Assembly: GCF_031884435.1 (NCBI RefSeq)
Contig: NZ_CP134779.1
Location: forward strand, 2,294,001 to 2,358,000
Source of the DNA: Bosea sp. 685
GTDB lineage: Bacteria; Pseudomonadota; Alphaproteobacteria; Rhizobiales; Beijerinckiaceae
Length of the DNA: 64,000 bases
Direction of reading: 5' to 3'
Position numbers and translations under genes: made by a program. This document shows, piece by piece, positions 8,368-18,217 of the stretch (the first letter of the stretch is position 1; each line of letters starts with the position of its first letter). The notes under the pieces are model-generated. The model did not search any database. It saw only the letters and a list, made by a program, of their open reading frames with translations, and was not told where the DNA came from.

Positions 8368-9741
8368 ATGCGCCTCGATTCGCGTAACATCCAGATTCCG
8401 ACTGTCGATGAAATCGAGCCGCGCCTGCGACTCTACGGAATCGACGATGAGTGTCGTGAACTGGCGCGGCAGCTCGCGCCTGAAGTCGGCCGCATCATCG
8501 AGCGTGTGATCCGGCACAATATCAGCATCACCAAGGACCATCTGAAATCGAGCCGGGCTTCGCTCGATATCCATGGGGAGGCACTGACGCGCGCGGTCGT
8601 GTCGCATTTCAACGTGCTGTTCCAGGCGCGTTTCGACGAGAGCTATCTGGTCTCCCTCGAGCAGATGCTGAAGGTCGAGTTCGATTCGATGATCGGCGCC
8701 AGGGCGCGGCTGCAGGTCGGCCAGAAACTGGTGCTTCCGCTGCTGCAGGCGCGTGCCGGGCGCGGCATGCGGCGCCTGCTCGGACAGGTCGTGTCGCCGC
8801 GCGATGTCGACCTGCTGATGCGGCTTCTCTATTTCGACTTGGTCTGCGCCATCGCCGTCGAGCAGCATGAGACGCGCCGCGCCGTCGTCGAGCGGCATGT
8901 CTCTCTCGATGGGGCGCTCAAGGTCTTCAGCCAGCGGACGGAAGCGCTCGGCACGACATTCGAAAGCAGCGCCCGCGAATTGACCGCGGCGGCGCGGCAG
9001 ATGCTGGAGAAGGCGCAAGCGACGCTGGAGCAGTCGGCCGAGGCCGAGGTCGCTTCGACCAAAGCCTATCGCCTGGCAGCCGAAAGCGCCGATACGACCA
9101 GCCAATTGCACCAGCTCACCAGCGATATGGGCGCGCGCCTGTCCGGTGCCGCCGAGGCGACGGCAACCAGCGTGGCGCATGCCTCCGACATCAAGGATTC
9201 GATGGCCGATCTGGCCGGGGTCATCGAACAGGTCGGCTCGATCGTGGCCGTCATCAAGCAGATCTCGGACCAGACCAATCTGCTGGCACTGAACGCCACG
9301 ATCGAGGCCGCGCGCGCCGGGGATGCCGGCAGGGGCTTTGCGGTCGTCGCACATGAGGTCAAGAACCTGGCCGCGCAGACCGGGACCGCGACCCAGGCCG
9401 TCGCCGGGCAAATCGAGAAGATCGAGACCGCGACGCGGCGCTGCGTCGGCAGTGTCGACGCCATTACCGACAGTGTCGAGACGATTTCACGTCTCAGCAA
9501 CGAGGCGGTCGTGACCTTCGCCTCGCAATTCGGCCTGGCCGGCCGGATTTCGGAGGCCGCGCGCCTGATCTCGGCGCAGTCTTCCGATGTGGTCAGCGGC
9601 GCGCGACGCTCGAGCCAGGCCATGACGGAAACCATCGCGGCGATCGACCGGGTGGAGACGACGGCTCTCGGCCTCGCCAGAAGCGCGGAGACGTTGCGCG
9701 CCCTGGTCGGCGAGCTCGGCGCGACAGTCGCCGCCGCCTGA
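8368..9741 (+). CDS. Soluble methyl-accepting chemotaxis-type signal transducer
   Basis: A 457-residue receptor with no membrane helix, so cytoplasmic. Residues 1 to about 185 form an all-helical sensor in the position and size of a protoglobin domain. The rest is the coiled coil and hairpin of a chemoreceptor ([20 protein letters not shown] then [18 protein letters not shown]). The architecture resembles HemAT-type globin-coupled sensors, but I cannot find an obvious proximal histidine, so haem binding is doubtful. A GGAGAG lies 11 bases before the ATG. No che genes are adjacent. Confidence 0.85.
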   Translation: MRLDSRNIQIPTVDEIEPRLRLYGIDDECRELARQLAPEVGRIIERVIRHNISITKDHLKSSRASLDIHGEALTRAVVSHFNVLFQARFDESYLVSLEQMLKVEFDSMIGARARLQVGQKLVLPLLQARAGRGMRRLLGQVVSPRDVDLLMRLLYFDLVCAIAVEQHETRRAVVERHVSLDGALKVFSQRTEALGTTFESSARELTAAARQMLEKAQATLEQSAEAEVASTKAYRLAAESADTTSQLHQLTSDMGARLSGAAEATATSVAHASDIKDSMADLAGVIEQVGSIVAVIKQISDQTNLLALNATIEAARAGDAGRGFAVVAHEVKNLAAQTGTATQAVAGQIEKIETATRRCVGSVDAITDSVETISRLSNEAVVTFASQFGLAGRISEAARLISAQSSDVVSGARRSSQAMTETIAAIDRVETTALGLARSAETLRALVGELGATVAAA

Positions 9742-9832
9742 TCCGTCTCCCATCCTGCTCTTGCATGTAAAAACCGCGCCGCAGCGTGGTGCTGTGACGC
9801 GGCGTGGCTTGGACGATCGCTGATTTGGACGA

Positions 9833-10126
9833 TCAGCGGTAATAGGGCCGGTCGTAATAACGGCGGTGGTGGCGGTGGTGACGACCATAATAGGGCGGCG
9901 GGCCGTAGCGGCGCGGGCCGTGGCGGAACTCCCGGTGCCCGTCGAAGCGGCGGCCATCATCGCGCCAGTCGCGATACTGGACCTGCTGGATGTCGCCGGC
10001 CGGAGCTTCGCCTGCTGGAGCCTGGACCTCCCGGCCCGAGGCGAATGCGGGCGCGGCCTCGGCGATCGCGGGCAGGAACGCCGCTGCACCAAGCGCCAGG
10101 CTCGCGGCGAGGATCAGTTTACGCAT
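9833..10126 (-). CDS. Small secreted His/Arg/Tyr-rich protein
   Basis: A 97-residue protein starting at MRKLILAASLALGAAAFLPA, a clear Sec signal peptide cleaved near AEA-AP. The mature region turns into a low-complexity tail of His, Arg, Tyr and Pro (RRYGPPPYYGRHHRHHRR). Such small basic envelope proteins are frequent in Rhizobiales and mostly uncharacterised; metal binding or cell-surface interaction is a guess. It is convergent with the chemoreceptor gene. Confidence 0.7.
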   Translation of the reverse strand: MRKLILAASLALGAAAFLPAIAEAAPAFASGREVQAPAGEAPAGDIQQVQYRDWRDDGRRFDGHREFRHGPRRYGPPPYYGRHHRHHRRYYDRPYYR

Positions 10127-10241
10127 TGAAGTCTCCTTCCGATGGATCGGCATGGCTCCGATCTACCCCGGCGCCACGGAACTGCCGATGAACGGAAAAG
10201 TTCAGCTGCGTTCAGGGAGGGGAGAGGATGCGGACCTCCCG

Positions 10242-10357
10242 AGCCCTCATCCTGAGGAGCGGGCGTAGCCCGCGTCTCGAAGGATGCTGCAGGTAACTCC
10301 GGAACCATCTGGAGCACCCTTCGAGACGCCGCTACGCGGCTCCTCAGGATGAGGGCT
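10242..10357. repeat. Long intergenic palindromic repeat
   Basis: Arms agccctcatcctgaggagc (10242-10260) and gctcctcaggatgagggct (10339-10357) are perfect 19-base inverted repeats. Inside them a second imperfect pair (gcgtctcgaagg / cccttcgagacgc) continues the stem. The cruciform-sized element fills most of the 346-base gap between two secreted-protein genes and looks like a dispersed REP-type or MITE-like repeat rather than a terminator. I see no gene in the rest of the gap. Confidence 0.75.
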
Positions 10358-10472
10358 AGGTTTTCCAAACGAGGATTCTCAGGACGATCGGACGATGCCC
10401 CCGGATGCTGGCTCGCGGGCAGAGCCGGGAATCTCAAGCCCGGCGCAAGTGAGCGCCAGGCTGTCGACAGGC

Positions 10473-10835
10473 TCAGCCTGCCTTCTTGGTGACGATCGTG
10501 AGCAGCCCGTTCTCGCTCATCTGCGCGAAAAGGACATGGGTCGACGATAGTCCCTTGGCTTCCAGGGCAGATTTGATGGTTGGCGTGGAATCGACTGAAC
10601 TCCTGAGCTTTTGCAGCTCACCATCCCCGCGTTGGGAGACGATCTCGGTGACCTGCGATTGAGTCGCCGCCGGCAATTCACTGATGTCGACGACGTTGAC
10701 CGATTGAATCGTCGGCGGGGCCGATGGGGCTTGCGGCGCAGATGTCGGTGGGCGGGTGGGCGAGGGGGTCTGGGCGTTGGCGGCCATGGACAATGCGAGC
10801 GCGGCTCCGGTGGCCAAGGTTGTGATCATGCGCAT
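10473..10835 (-). CDS. Hypothetical secreted protein
   Basis: A 120-residue exported protein. The start at ATG 10835 has GGAGG 7 bases upstream on the minus strand and gives the signal peptide MRMITTLATGAALALSMAANA. A Pro/Thr/Ser/Ala-rich linker of about 20 residues follows, then a compact domain of about 75 residues (VVDISELPAATQSQVTEIVS to the end). I do not recognise the family. It stands alone, leftward, next to a large palindromic repeat. Confidence 0.7.
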   Translation of the reverse strand: MRMITTLATGAALALSMAANAQTPSPTRPPTSAPQAPSAPPTIQSVNVVDISELPAATQSQVTEIVSQRGDGELQKLRSSVDSTPTIKSALEAKGLSSTHVLFAQMSENGLLTIVTKKAG

Positions 10836-11471
10836 GGACGTTCCTCCATCAGTTGCGGATGAACGGCCTAACCCACACCGCAAATGCGGTCGGATGCTGA
10901 ACCGCATCTGACCATCTCGTGACGATGTCGTGGCGAAGGCATCACATTGATGGCGCCTGGAACTGTGGACCGAAGCTGGGCTGGATAGTCGCGGCTGTCC
11001 GACGACCGTCAGACGAATCTCCAAATTCATGGGAATGCGCAGAAATATCGACGACCTGGTGGCAATATTCGCCAATATCCTTCGTTTCGAAGGCGTTTTC
11101 GGCACAGCTCCTTCGCTTCGATATTTACGGTATTGCCGCGATCCCGCTAAGGTTGCGATGCTGTCGATCCGCCTCAGCCTGGCAAACCGAACGACCATGC
11201 CGATGTCGCTGCGCGGCCCGCGCAACGTCGCCGCCCTCCCGCTCGTGATGGGCGTGGGCCTATCGTCCTCGGCCATCCCATGCGTCAGGGACCTCGCAGT
11301 GGCGCGGCTTTCGTGCGGGACGCATCGGCTGATGCCGTCGCTGTTCCGGTCGCGGCGATCGGTTTCGTTGTGCTGCGTTGCGCTGCGCTGGACGCCTGCC
11401 GCGGCCGAACTGCTCGGGATCACATTCGCTATCGCCGTCATCGCGATTCATCGACCGAAAAGGCCAGCACC
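10836..11471. other. 636-base intergenic stretch without a supported gene
   Basis: Frames stay open on both strands, but none starts with a plausible ribosome site or resembles a protein family. The left part should hold the promoter of the secreted-protein gene and the right part that of the aldo/keto reductase. A mild AT-rich patch with repeated caatatt / aatatc motifs lies near 11058-11080. Confidence 0.5.
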
Positions 11472-12491
11472 ATGAAATACGCTAATCTGGGCCGTTCGGG
11501 CCTCAAGATATCCAGAATCGGCCTTGGCTGCATGAGCTTCGGTGTCGAATCGAGGGCGTGGCGGCTCGATGAAGCGGCGAGTCGCCTCGTTATCCGGCAC
11601 GCCCTCGAGCAGGGCATCACCTTCTTCGATACCGCCGACATGTACGGCGCAGGGGAAAGCGAAACCGCGCTCGGTCGCGCGCTTGCCGATTTTGCCCGGC
11701 GTGACGAGGTCGTGATCGCGACCAAGCTCTTCTACCCGGTGCGCCCGGACCCGAACGGGCGCGGCCTGTCGCGCAAGGCCCTGTTCGCTGCGATCGACGC
11801 CAGTCTGAAACGACTTGGAACCGATCACATCGACCTCTACCAGATCCATCGCTGGGACGAGGAGACGCCGATCGAAGAGACGATGGAAGCGTTGAACGAT
11901 GTCGTGCGCGCCGGAAAGGTGCGCTATCTCGGCGCCTCCTCGATGTTTGCCTGGCAGTTGCTCAAGGCCCAGAGCGTCGCGGCGGCCAACGGCTTCAGCC
12001 GTTTTGTCTCCGTGCAACCGCATTACAATCTTCTCAACCGCGAGGAAGAGCGTGAGATGCTGCCGATGTGCCGATCCGAAGGCATCGGCGTCATCCCGTG
12101 GAGCCCATTGGCGCGAGGGCGGCTCGCCCGGCCTTGGGCCGCGGAATCGACCTCGGACCGTGTGCGCCATGATCGCACTGCGGACCTGCTCTATGCCCAG
12201 ACCGAAGCCGCCGACCGGCGCGTTGTCGAAGCGGTGGGCGAGATCGCCCGCAAGCGCGGCGTTTCGCGAGCGCAGGTGTCGCTCGCATGGCTGCTGTCGC
12301 GGCAGGGCGTGGTCGCGCCGATTATCGGTGCAGGCAAGCTTGCCCATCTCGATGACGGGCTGGGCGCGCTGGACCTCGCGCTCGACGATGCGGAGATAGC
12401 GGTGCTTGAAGCGCCCTATGTTCCGCACGCCGCCAGCTTCTATCAGGAAGCTCCTGGCCCCGATCAAAAAGCGCTTCCCGAAGCGGCTTGA
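11472..12491 (+). CDS. Aldo/keto reductase
   Basis: A 339-residue NADPH-dependent reductase of carbonyl compounds with a TIM-barrel fold. The start is ATG 11472 (MKYANLGRSGLKISRIGLGC). Catalytic tetrad residues are visible as Asp in FFDTADMYG with its Tyr, Lys in VVIATKLFYP and His in LYQIHRWDEETPI. The cofactor-binding end has IPWSPLARGRL and PIIGAGKLAHL. It belongs to the YajO/Tas-like branch. It appears monocistronic; the physiological substrate cannot be told. Confidence 0.92.
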   Translation: MKYANLGRSGLKISRIGLGCMSFGVESRAWRLDEAASRLVIRHALEQGITFFDTADMYGAGESETALGRALADFARRDEVVIATKLFYPVRPDPNGRGLSRKALFAAIDASLKRLGTDHIDLYQIHRWDEETPIEETMEALNDVVRAGKVRYLGASSMFAWQLLKAQSVAAANGFSRFVSVQPHYNLLNREEEREMLPMCRSEGIGVIPWSPLARGRLARPWAAESTSDRVRHDRTADLLYAQTEAADRRVVEAVGEIARKRGVSRAQVSLAWLLSRQGVVAPIIGAGKLAHLDDGLGALDLALDDAEIAVLEAPYVPHAASFYQEAPGPDQKALPEAA

Positions 12492-12897
12492 TCCACCATG
12501 GTCCTGGGTCGGAGCGTCTTGCGGAGTTTGAGGGGGCCATTCGCCGCTCAATGTGCGGTGAACAATCCTGCATATGCGGAAATACCCAGATCCGCCTGGA
12601 GCGGAAGGACTCCTACGCCATCCTCGAGCGGACCCAGAGAGGCGAGGGCTTGTTGATAGAGCGGCTTGAAGCTGGCCCAAAGCCGACCGAGCGGATGACC
12701 GCATTTTGGCAGGCTCCAAGCGATACGGGGCGAATGCCCAAAGCTGGCGCTAGTCGAGCTGTGTGGCGCTGTCGGCAGCCACTGGCTCGCAGCAGTGGAC
12801 TAAAGGATGAGGCGTTATCCGCGCTAGACGAATGTATGATTCGCGCAACGGAACGCGAGGCCGGGCGCCAAGATCCGGCCCAATAGGGAGGATTGCC
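12492..12897. other. 406-base intergenic stretch without a supported gene
   Basis: A frame of about 130 codons is open on the plus strand, but its composition (scattered Trp, Cys, Arg) and lack of a start site argue against coding. The last 60 bases should carry the promoter of the branched-chain-type transporter operon; GGGAGG at 12886-12891 is the ribosome site of its first gene. Confidence 0.5.
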
Positions 12898-14052
12898 ATG
12901 CTGTTAACCCGTCGCGGGTTCACGACCGCTATTGCTGGAACCATCGCCGCTCCGACGCTCATTCGCAGCGCTTTCGCGCAAAGCGCTACGGTGAAGTTCG
13001 GCATGGTCATGCCGATGACCGGCGCGGCCGCCGAATCCGGCTCCTTCGCCCAGACGGGGGCCAAGCTCGCCCTCGAACAGGTCAACAAGGCCGGCGGCGT
13101 GCTCGGCAAGCCGGTCGAGCTCATCTTCGAGGATGACCAGACCACCAACCCCGGCGCGGTGCTGGCCTTCTCCAAGCTGGCGAGCCAGCCCGACATCGTC
13201 GCCTTCCTCGGCTCGATCCGCTCGACGCAGATGCACGCCATGGCCCCCGACATGCTGAAGGCGGGCAAGCCGGTCGGCTTCGGCGGCACAGACCCGAACC
13301 TGACCAAGCTCAACAACCCCTGGCTCTTCCGCTTTCGTCCAAATGATTCCTATTCGGGCAAGGTCATCGCCCAGTTCGGCACCAAGGAGCTCGGCAAGAA
13401 GAAGTGGGCGATCGTCCACTCGACAGACGCGTTCGGCACGGCCGGCGGAAAGGCGCTCGCCGATTCCCTGTCCGACAATGGCGCGACGCTCGCGCTTGAC
13501 CAGGGCTATGCCAACCAGAGCCAGGATTTTACGCCGGTCGTGCTGGCGGTTCGCCAGTCGGGCGCCGACATCCTCGGCACCTATTTTACCTTCGAGACGG
13601 ATCTGGGCATCTTCGCCCGCCAGTTGCGTCAGCTCGGCGTCACCATTCCGTGGGTCGGCTCGCCGTCGATCGTCAACATCTCGGCGCTGAAGCTCGCCGG
13701 CCCGGCGCTCTACAACACCTATGGCGTGGCTGATTATGCCGAGGATTCCAGCGATGCCTCGAAAGCCTTCGGTAAGGCCTATCGCGACGTTCGCAAAGTC
13801 GCGCCCGACAACCAGTCTTCCTGGACCTTCGACGCCGTGACCTGCCTCGCGCTGGCGATGAACAAGGCGGGTTCGACCGAACCGGCCAAGGTTCGCGAGG
13901 CGATGCTTGCCATTCGCGGCCACAAGGGCGCCGAGGGCGAATACAACTTCGACAAGAACGGTGACGGCCTGCATGGCTACAACATCGTCAAGAACGACAA
14001 GGGCGAGATCAAGTTCGACAAGCGGCTCGATTTCACGCCGAACCTCGGCTGA
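12898..14052 (+). CDS. Branched-chain amino-acid-type ABC transporter substrate-binding protein
   Basis: A 384-residue periplasmic receptor. GGGAGG ends 6 bases before ATG 12898. The leader MLLTRRGFTTAIAGTIAAPTL has a twin-arginine-like RR and ends near AFAQ, so Tat or Sec export. The mature protein has the LivJ-type fold: GMVMPMTGAAAESG, then LIFEDDQTTNPGAVLAFSKL and a long second lobe. Genes for two permease parts and two ATPases follow on the same strand, giving a complete HAAT-type importer. The ligand may be an amino acid, amide or small carboxylate. Confidence 0.93.
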   Translation: MLLTRRGFTTAIAGTIAAPTLIRSAFAQSATVKFGMVMPMTGAAAESGSFAQTGAKLALEQVNKAGGVLGKPVELIFEDDQTTNPGAVLAFSKLASQPDIVAFLGSIRSTQMHAMAPDMLKAGKPVGFGGTDPNLTKLNNPWLFRFRPNDSYSGKVIAQFGTKELGKKKWAIVHSTDAFGTAGGKALADSLSDNGATLALDQGYANQSQDFTPVVLAVRQSGADILGTYFTFETDLGIFARQLRQLGVTIPWVGSPSIVNISALKLAGPALYNTYGVADYAEDSSDASKAFGKAYRDVRKVAPDNQSSWTFDAVTCLALAMNKAGSTEPAKVREAMLAIRGHKGAEGEYNFDKNGDGLHGYNIVKNDKGEIKFDKRLDFTPNLG

Positions 14053-14204
14053 TCGCTTCGGCGCGGCGTTGGTTTCGCCTCCCGGCGAGATCCGCGCGCT
14101 GCCGGCGCCCGCTTTTCGGAACCATCCTACATCACGCCTCCGAGCGGCGGGCATGCCCTGTCGCCGGGAGGACCGATCCGGCTTCATTTGCGCGCGGTAG
14201 ATTG

Positions 14205-15080
14205 ATGGATCTTGCTCTCCAACTGCTTTTTACCGGCATCGGCATCGGCTCGGTCTATGCGCTCGTCGCGTTGGGTTTCGTGCTGATCTTCCGGGCGACC
14301 AATGTCGTGAACTTCGCTCAAGGCGAGTTCTCGATGCTGGCAGCCTTCATGATGGTGGTGTTCACGCTCAAGCTGGGGTTGCCCTACTGGCTGGCCTTCA
14401 TCATGGCGCTCGTCGGCATGGCGGCGGTGGGCGCGGTCTTCAACCTGGCGGTCTATTACCCGCTTCGGCACCGCACCTATCTGCCGGTGATCATCTCGAC
14501 GATCGGCGCCTCGATCTTCCTGGCCAATGGCATGCTCGCCTTGCACGGACCGGAGCCGGAGGTTCTCGAGGGCTGGTTCGAGACGCCGGGCTTCCTGGTC
14601 GGACCCGTTTATGTCGACAGCCAGTACCTGCTGATCATCGGCGTGACGGCGATCCTGGTCGTGCTGCAATACTGGTTCTTCGAGCACACGCTGCTGGGCA
14701 AGAAGCTGCAGGCGACGTCGCAGGACAAGGAGATGGCCGCGCTGCTGGGGATACCGGTCGCGGCGATGATCATGGTCACCTTCGTCTATTCGGCGGTGAT
14801 CGGCGGCATCGCCGGCATTCTGGTGGCGCCGGTCCTGTTCGTCTCGATCGGCATGGGCGCGGCGATCGCGCTCAAGGCCTTCGCGGCCACCATCATCGGC
14901 GGCTTCGGCGACGTCACGGGCGCGATCATCGGCGGTCTGGCGCTCGGCGTCATCGAGACCTTCGGCGCCGCCTATATCTCCGTCCCTTACAAGGACGGCT
15001 TCGCCTTTCTGGTCCTGATCGCCTTCCTGATCTTCCGGCCGCGGGGCATCTTCGGCGAGCGGGTGGCGGAAAAAGCATGA
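14205..15080 (+). CDS. livH: Branched-chain amino-acid-type ABC permease (LivH family)
   Basis: A 291-residue inner-membrane permease with about eight hydrophobic segments. A TTG directly precedes the ATG at 14205; I use the ATG. Recognisable LivH features are GIGIGSVYALVALGFVLIFRATNVVNFAQGE at the N-terminus and AFAATIIGGFGDVTGAIIGGL near the end. It lies 152 bases after the binding-protein gene and overlaps the fused LivM-LivG gene by ATGA at 15077-15080, so synthesis is coupled. It pairs with the LivM half of that protein in the channel. Confidence 0.93.
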   Translation: MDLALQLLFTGIGIGSVYALVALGFVLIFRATNVVNFAQGEFSMLAAFMMVVFTLKLGLPYWLAFIMALVGMAAVGAVFNLAVYYPLRHRTYLPVIISTIGASIFLANGMLALHGPEPEVLEGWFETPGFLVGPVYVDSQYLLIIGVTAILVVLQYWFFEHTLLGKKLQATSQDKEMAALLGIPVAAMIMVTFVYSAVIGGIAGILVAPVLFVSIGMGAAIALKAFAATIIGGFGDVTGAIIGGLALGVIETFGAAYISVPYKDGFAFLVLIAFLIFRPRGIFGERVAEKA

Positions 15081-16855
15081 GCACGACTGCTTCCCCCGCC
15101 ACCGAGGTCGCCCGTACGCGCCCGAACTGGGGCGTGCCCGCCTATATCCTTTTCGTTGCGGCGGCGATCGTCTTCGCCGTCCTGATCCCGAAGACCGGCT
15201 ACATCCTCAACATCTCACTGCAGGCGACGACCTACGCCATCGCCGTGCTCGGCCTGACGATCGTTCTGGGCCTCTGTGGCCAGATCAATCTCGCCCAGGC
15301 TGCCTTCTTCGGGCTCGGTGCCTATGCGGTCGGGCTCGGGCAGACCGAGCATGGCCTGAATTTCTGGATCTGCCTGATGATCGGCACCAGCCTCGCAGCG
15401 CTGTTTGGGGCGCTGCTCGGCGCCTCGACGCTGCGGCTCGGCGGGCATTACCTCGCCATGGTGACGATCTCCTTCCAGCAGATCCTGACGCTCGTCCTGA
15501 TCAATTGGATTCCCGTGACCAAGGGGCCCGACGGTGTGCGCGCCATCCCCCGCCCGGCGCTTTTCGCCGATGGGTCTTACTATCTCGGGCTCTGCATCGC
15601 GGTGCTTGCCGGGCTCGGCTATCTGGTCTGGCGCCTGCGCGATACGCGGCTTGGCCGCGCGATGAGGGCGGTGCGCGACAACGAACTCGCTGCGGGTGTT
15701 GCCGGCATCGACATCTATCGCACCAAGGTCACGGCCTTCGCCCTGTCTGCCATCCTCGGCGGTATCGGCGGCGGGCTCTTTGCCGGCGGCTTCGCCTATG
15801 TCAGCCCGGACCAGTTCTCCTTCGCCGAGTCGGTGGTGTTCCTGACCATGGTGCTGCTCGGCGGCGTCGCCTCGCCGATCGGCGCGGTCATCGGCACCGG
15901 GCTCCTGATCCTGATCCCGGAATGGCTGCGCTTCCTCAAGAGCATCCCGGGCCTGTATCTGGCAATCTACGGCGCGGCGGTCATCCTGATCGTCCTGTTC
16001 ATGCCCGACGGCATCTGGGGCTACCTGCGTGGGCAGCTCGATCGCTTCAAGCGCGTGAGGCTTTCGGTCAAAACCGGCGACGCCCTGCAACTCTCCGGTG
16101 GCGGTGCGGGCGCCGAGACGGTCCTGGAGGTGCGCAAGCTCTCCAAGCATTTCGGTGGCCTGAAAGCGGTCGACGAGGTCGATCTGCTGGTCAAGCGCGG
16201 CGGCGTCCATGCGCTGATCGGACCCAACGGTTCCGGCAAGACCACGACGCTGAACGTCCTGTCCGGCCTTTACAAGGCGACATCGGGAAGCGTCATTCTG
16301 AATGGGCAGGACATCACGAACCTGCCGCCGCACGCCCGCACGAAAGCCGGTCTCGGCCGGACCTTCCAGAACATCCGGCTCTGGCGCTCGATGACGGCGC
16401 TGGAGAACGTCATGGTCGGCGCCGAGCGCCCGGGAAACTCGGCCGCCGACGATCCGGCCGCCGTCATCGCCCGCGCGCGCGCCGCGCTTGCCTTCGTCGA
16501 TCTCGAGCACAGGGCCGACGAGGTTGTCGCCGGCTTCTCCTATGGCCATCAGCGCGCAGTCGAGATCGCTCGTGCGCTCGCCGGTGATCCCGCTTTGCTG
16601 CTGCTGGACGAGCCGGGTGCCGGCCTGAACTCGTCCGAGAAGGTCGAGCTGCGCAATCTGCTCAAGCGCATCTCGGCGCGCGGCCTGACCATTCTGATCA
16701 TCGACCACGACATGACGCTGGTGAGCGAGGTCGCCCAGCATATCACCGTGCTGAATTTCGGCCGCCATATCGCCGACGGCGTCTCGGCCGATGTGCTGCA
16801 GCATCCCGACGTGATTGCGGCCTATCTTGGAACGGCTCCCGATGTCGCTGCTTGA
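15077..16855 (+). CDS. Fused LivM permease - LivG ATPase of a branched-chain amino-acid-type ABC transporter
   Basis: A 592-residue two-domain protein. Residues about 20-325 are a LivM permease (LGLCGQINLAQAAFFGLGAY, GGHYLAMVTISFQQI, RAVRDNELAAGVAGIDIYRTK). A linker around 335-350 leads to a LivG ATPase with Walker A GPNGSGKTT, FSYGHQRAVEIARAL in place of the canonical LSGGQ, and Walker B LLLLDEPGAGLN. Normally these are two genes. The fusion is in frame with no sign of error, and similar fusions exist in other Proteobacteria. It overlaps livH before it and livF after it. Confidence 0.92.
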   Translation: MSTTASPATEVARTRPNWGVPAYILFVAAAIVFAVLIPKTGYILNISLQATTYAIAVLGLTIVLGLCGQINLAQAAFFGLGAYAVGLGQTEHGLNFWICLMIGTSLAALFGALLGASTLRLGGHYLAMVTISFQQILTLVLINWIPVTKGPDGVRAIPRPALFADGSYYLGLCIAVLAGLGYLVWRLRDTRLGRAMRAVRDNELAAGVAGIDIYRTKVTAFALSAILGGIGGGLFAGGFAYVSPDQFSFAESVVFLTMVLLGGVASPIGAVIGTGLLILIPEWLRFLKSIPGLYLAIYGAAVILIVLFMPDGIWGYLRGQLDRFKRVRLSVKTGDALQLSGGGAGAETVLEVRKLSKHFGGLKAVDEVDLLVKRGGVHALIGPNGSGKTTTLNVLSGLYKATSGSVILNGQDITNLPPHARTKAGLGRTFQNIRLWRSMTALENVMVGAERPGNSAADDPAAVIARARAALAFVDLEHRADEVVAGFSYGHQRAVEIARALAGDPALLLLDEPGAGLNSSEKVELRNLLKRISARGLTILIIDHDMTLVSEVAQHITVLNFGRHIADGVSADVLQHPDVIAAYLGTAPDVAA

Positions 16856-17579
16856 ACTGAAATCAATCGTCGTTCGCTATGGCGAGATCGAAGCCGTCGA
16901 GGGCGTCTCGCTGGTCGTTGACGCAGGCGAAGTCGTCACGCTGCTGGGCTCCAACGGTGCGGGCAAATCGACCACGCTGCGCGCCATCTCGGGGCTAGAG
17001 AAGCCCATTTCGGGCGATATTCTTTTTGAGGGGCAGTCGATCGTTGGGCTCAAGCCCGAGGAGATCGTTCGCCGCGGCATCGCGCAAGTGCCGGAGGGCC
17101 GCCGTATTTTCCCCGGCCTGAGCGTGCGCGAGAACATCATGCTCGGCGCCTCAAATCGGAAAGGCCTCAAGACCTCGGCGATCCGGCGCGAGGCCGACGA
17201 GATGTTCGACCTCTTCCCCGATATCCGCCGCTTCGCCGATGCACTCGGCTGGACCCTGTCGGGTGGCCAGCAGCAGATGGTGGCGGTGGCGCGGGGGCTG
17301 ATGGCCAAGCCCCGCATTCTGCTTCTCGACGAACCCTCTCTGGGGCTCGCGCCCGTAATCGTGCAGGCGGTCTTCGCCATCATCGCTGAGATCCGGCGTC
17401 GCGGGACGACCGTGCTTCTGGTCGAGCAGAACGCCCGAATGGGTCTCTCGGTCGCTGATCGCGGCTATGTGCTGGAGACCGGCAAGCTCGTGCTTTCGGG
17501 CACCCCGACGCAACTCTGGTCCAACGAGGAAATCCGTGCCGCCTATCTGGGCGGCCGCACGGCAGCGGCACATGCCTAG
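16842..17579 (+). CDS. livF: Branched-chain amino-acid-type ABC transporter ATP-binding protein (LivF family)
   Basis: A 245-residue second ATPase of the importer. The ATG at 16842 lies inside the end of the fused gene, a 14-base overlap in another frame. Walker A GSNGAGKST, signature LSGGQQQMVAVARGL, Walker B ILLLDEPSLGLAP and VLLVEQNARMGL are all present and typical of LivF. It heterodimerises with the LivG half of the upstream protein. It is the last gene of the operon; its TAG stop at 17577-17579 already lies in a palindromic repeat. Confidence 0.93.
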   Translation: MSLLELKSIVVRYGEIEAVEGVSLVVDAGEVVTLLGSNGAGKSTTLRAISGLEKPISGDILFEGQSIVGLKPEEIVRRGIAQVPEGRRIFPGLSVRENIMLGASNRKGLKTSAIRREADEMFDLFPDIRRFADALGWTLSGGQQQMVAVARGLMAKPRILLLDEPSLGLAPVIVQAVFAIIAEIRRRGTTVLLVEQNARMGLSVADRGYVLETGKLVLSGTPTQLWSNEEIRAAYLGGRTAAAHA

Positions 17580-17680
17580 AGCATTTCCGCGTTTCTCCGA
17601 ATCGCAGAAATGCTCTACCTCCTTGTTTTATCGCATTTTCTTCACGCGAACCGGTGTCCACTTCGCTCAAAAATGCTCTA
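17578..17680. repeat. Dispersed intergenic repeat, family with GTGGACACCGGTTCGCGTGA core (copy 1, reversed)
   Basis: The arm agagcattt (17578-17586) is repeated in inverted form as aaatgctct at 17608-17616 and again at 17671-17679. The second half reads, in reverse complement, like 60932-60994: a shared core with aagtgg, caccggttcgcgtgaagaaaa and gcattaaaacaa. It starts inside the livF stop codon and may act as a terminator structure. From 17681 to the attL repeat I see no gene. Confidence 0.75.
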
Positions 17681-18043
17681 GTTCCGGCCCTCCCGCGGAC
17701 AATGCGGATCTGTTTCAAAGACCGCATTCGGCTATCATCCGATTTTGGCAGGCCAGCGCTTAGAGGTGTTCTTTCTGAGGTGTTGGACTTGTGCAGATGA
17801 CCAATGGCAGCTCTTAGCAGCAGAGCTGCCATACACCGCTGATCGCGCGTCTTTCACGCCGTGGCGCTGATTCTGCGATGAGTGCTCAGAAGAGGTGGGC
17901 GACCGTGGTACGTGTCGCTGTTCGACACCTGTCTTCGATCTGCCCGGCAATCCAATGCTGGCCGTGCCGACGGGATCAAACCGGGTCGTAGCGTAGGGAA
18001 AAACCGCACGCGGGCACAGTAACGCGCCAAGGCGTGGAAAAGT

Positions 18044-18094
18044 CTGGCTCCCGGAGCAGGATTCGAACCTGCGACCAATCGATTAACAGTCGAT
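18044..18094. repeat. attL: displaced 3' part of tRNA-Asn
   Basis: Fifty-one bases identical to 34697-34747, covering the tRNA from the anticodon stem-loop to the CCA end plus one base. The remaining 5' part is missing here, so this copy is not a functional tRNA. It marks the left crossover end of the element, next to the integrase gene. Confidence 0.93.
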
Positions 18095-18217
18095 CCCGTT
18101 CTGATAGCGCCAGACAGTGCGAGATTTTCAAAGATTGTGAAAAAGAAGCCTTTTCAACGTCATACGCGTTCTCGTTGTGTCACTCGCATTCTTTCGATTG
18201 CGCTCTAGCGCATGCAG

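Noticed and set aside
10200-10213. GTTC-N6-GTTC resembling a LexA box
   Set aside because: The spacer is 6 instead of 7 bases and it is not placed before a gene start.
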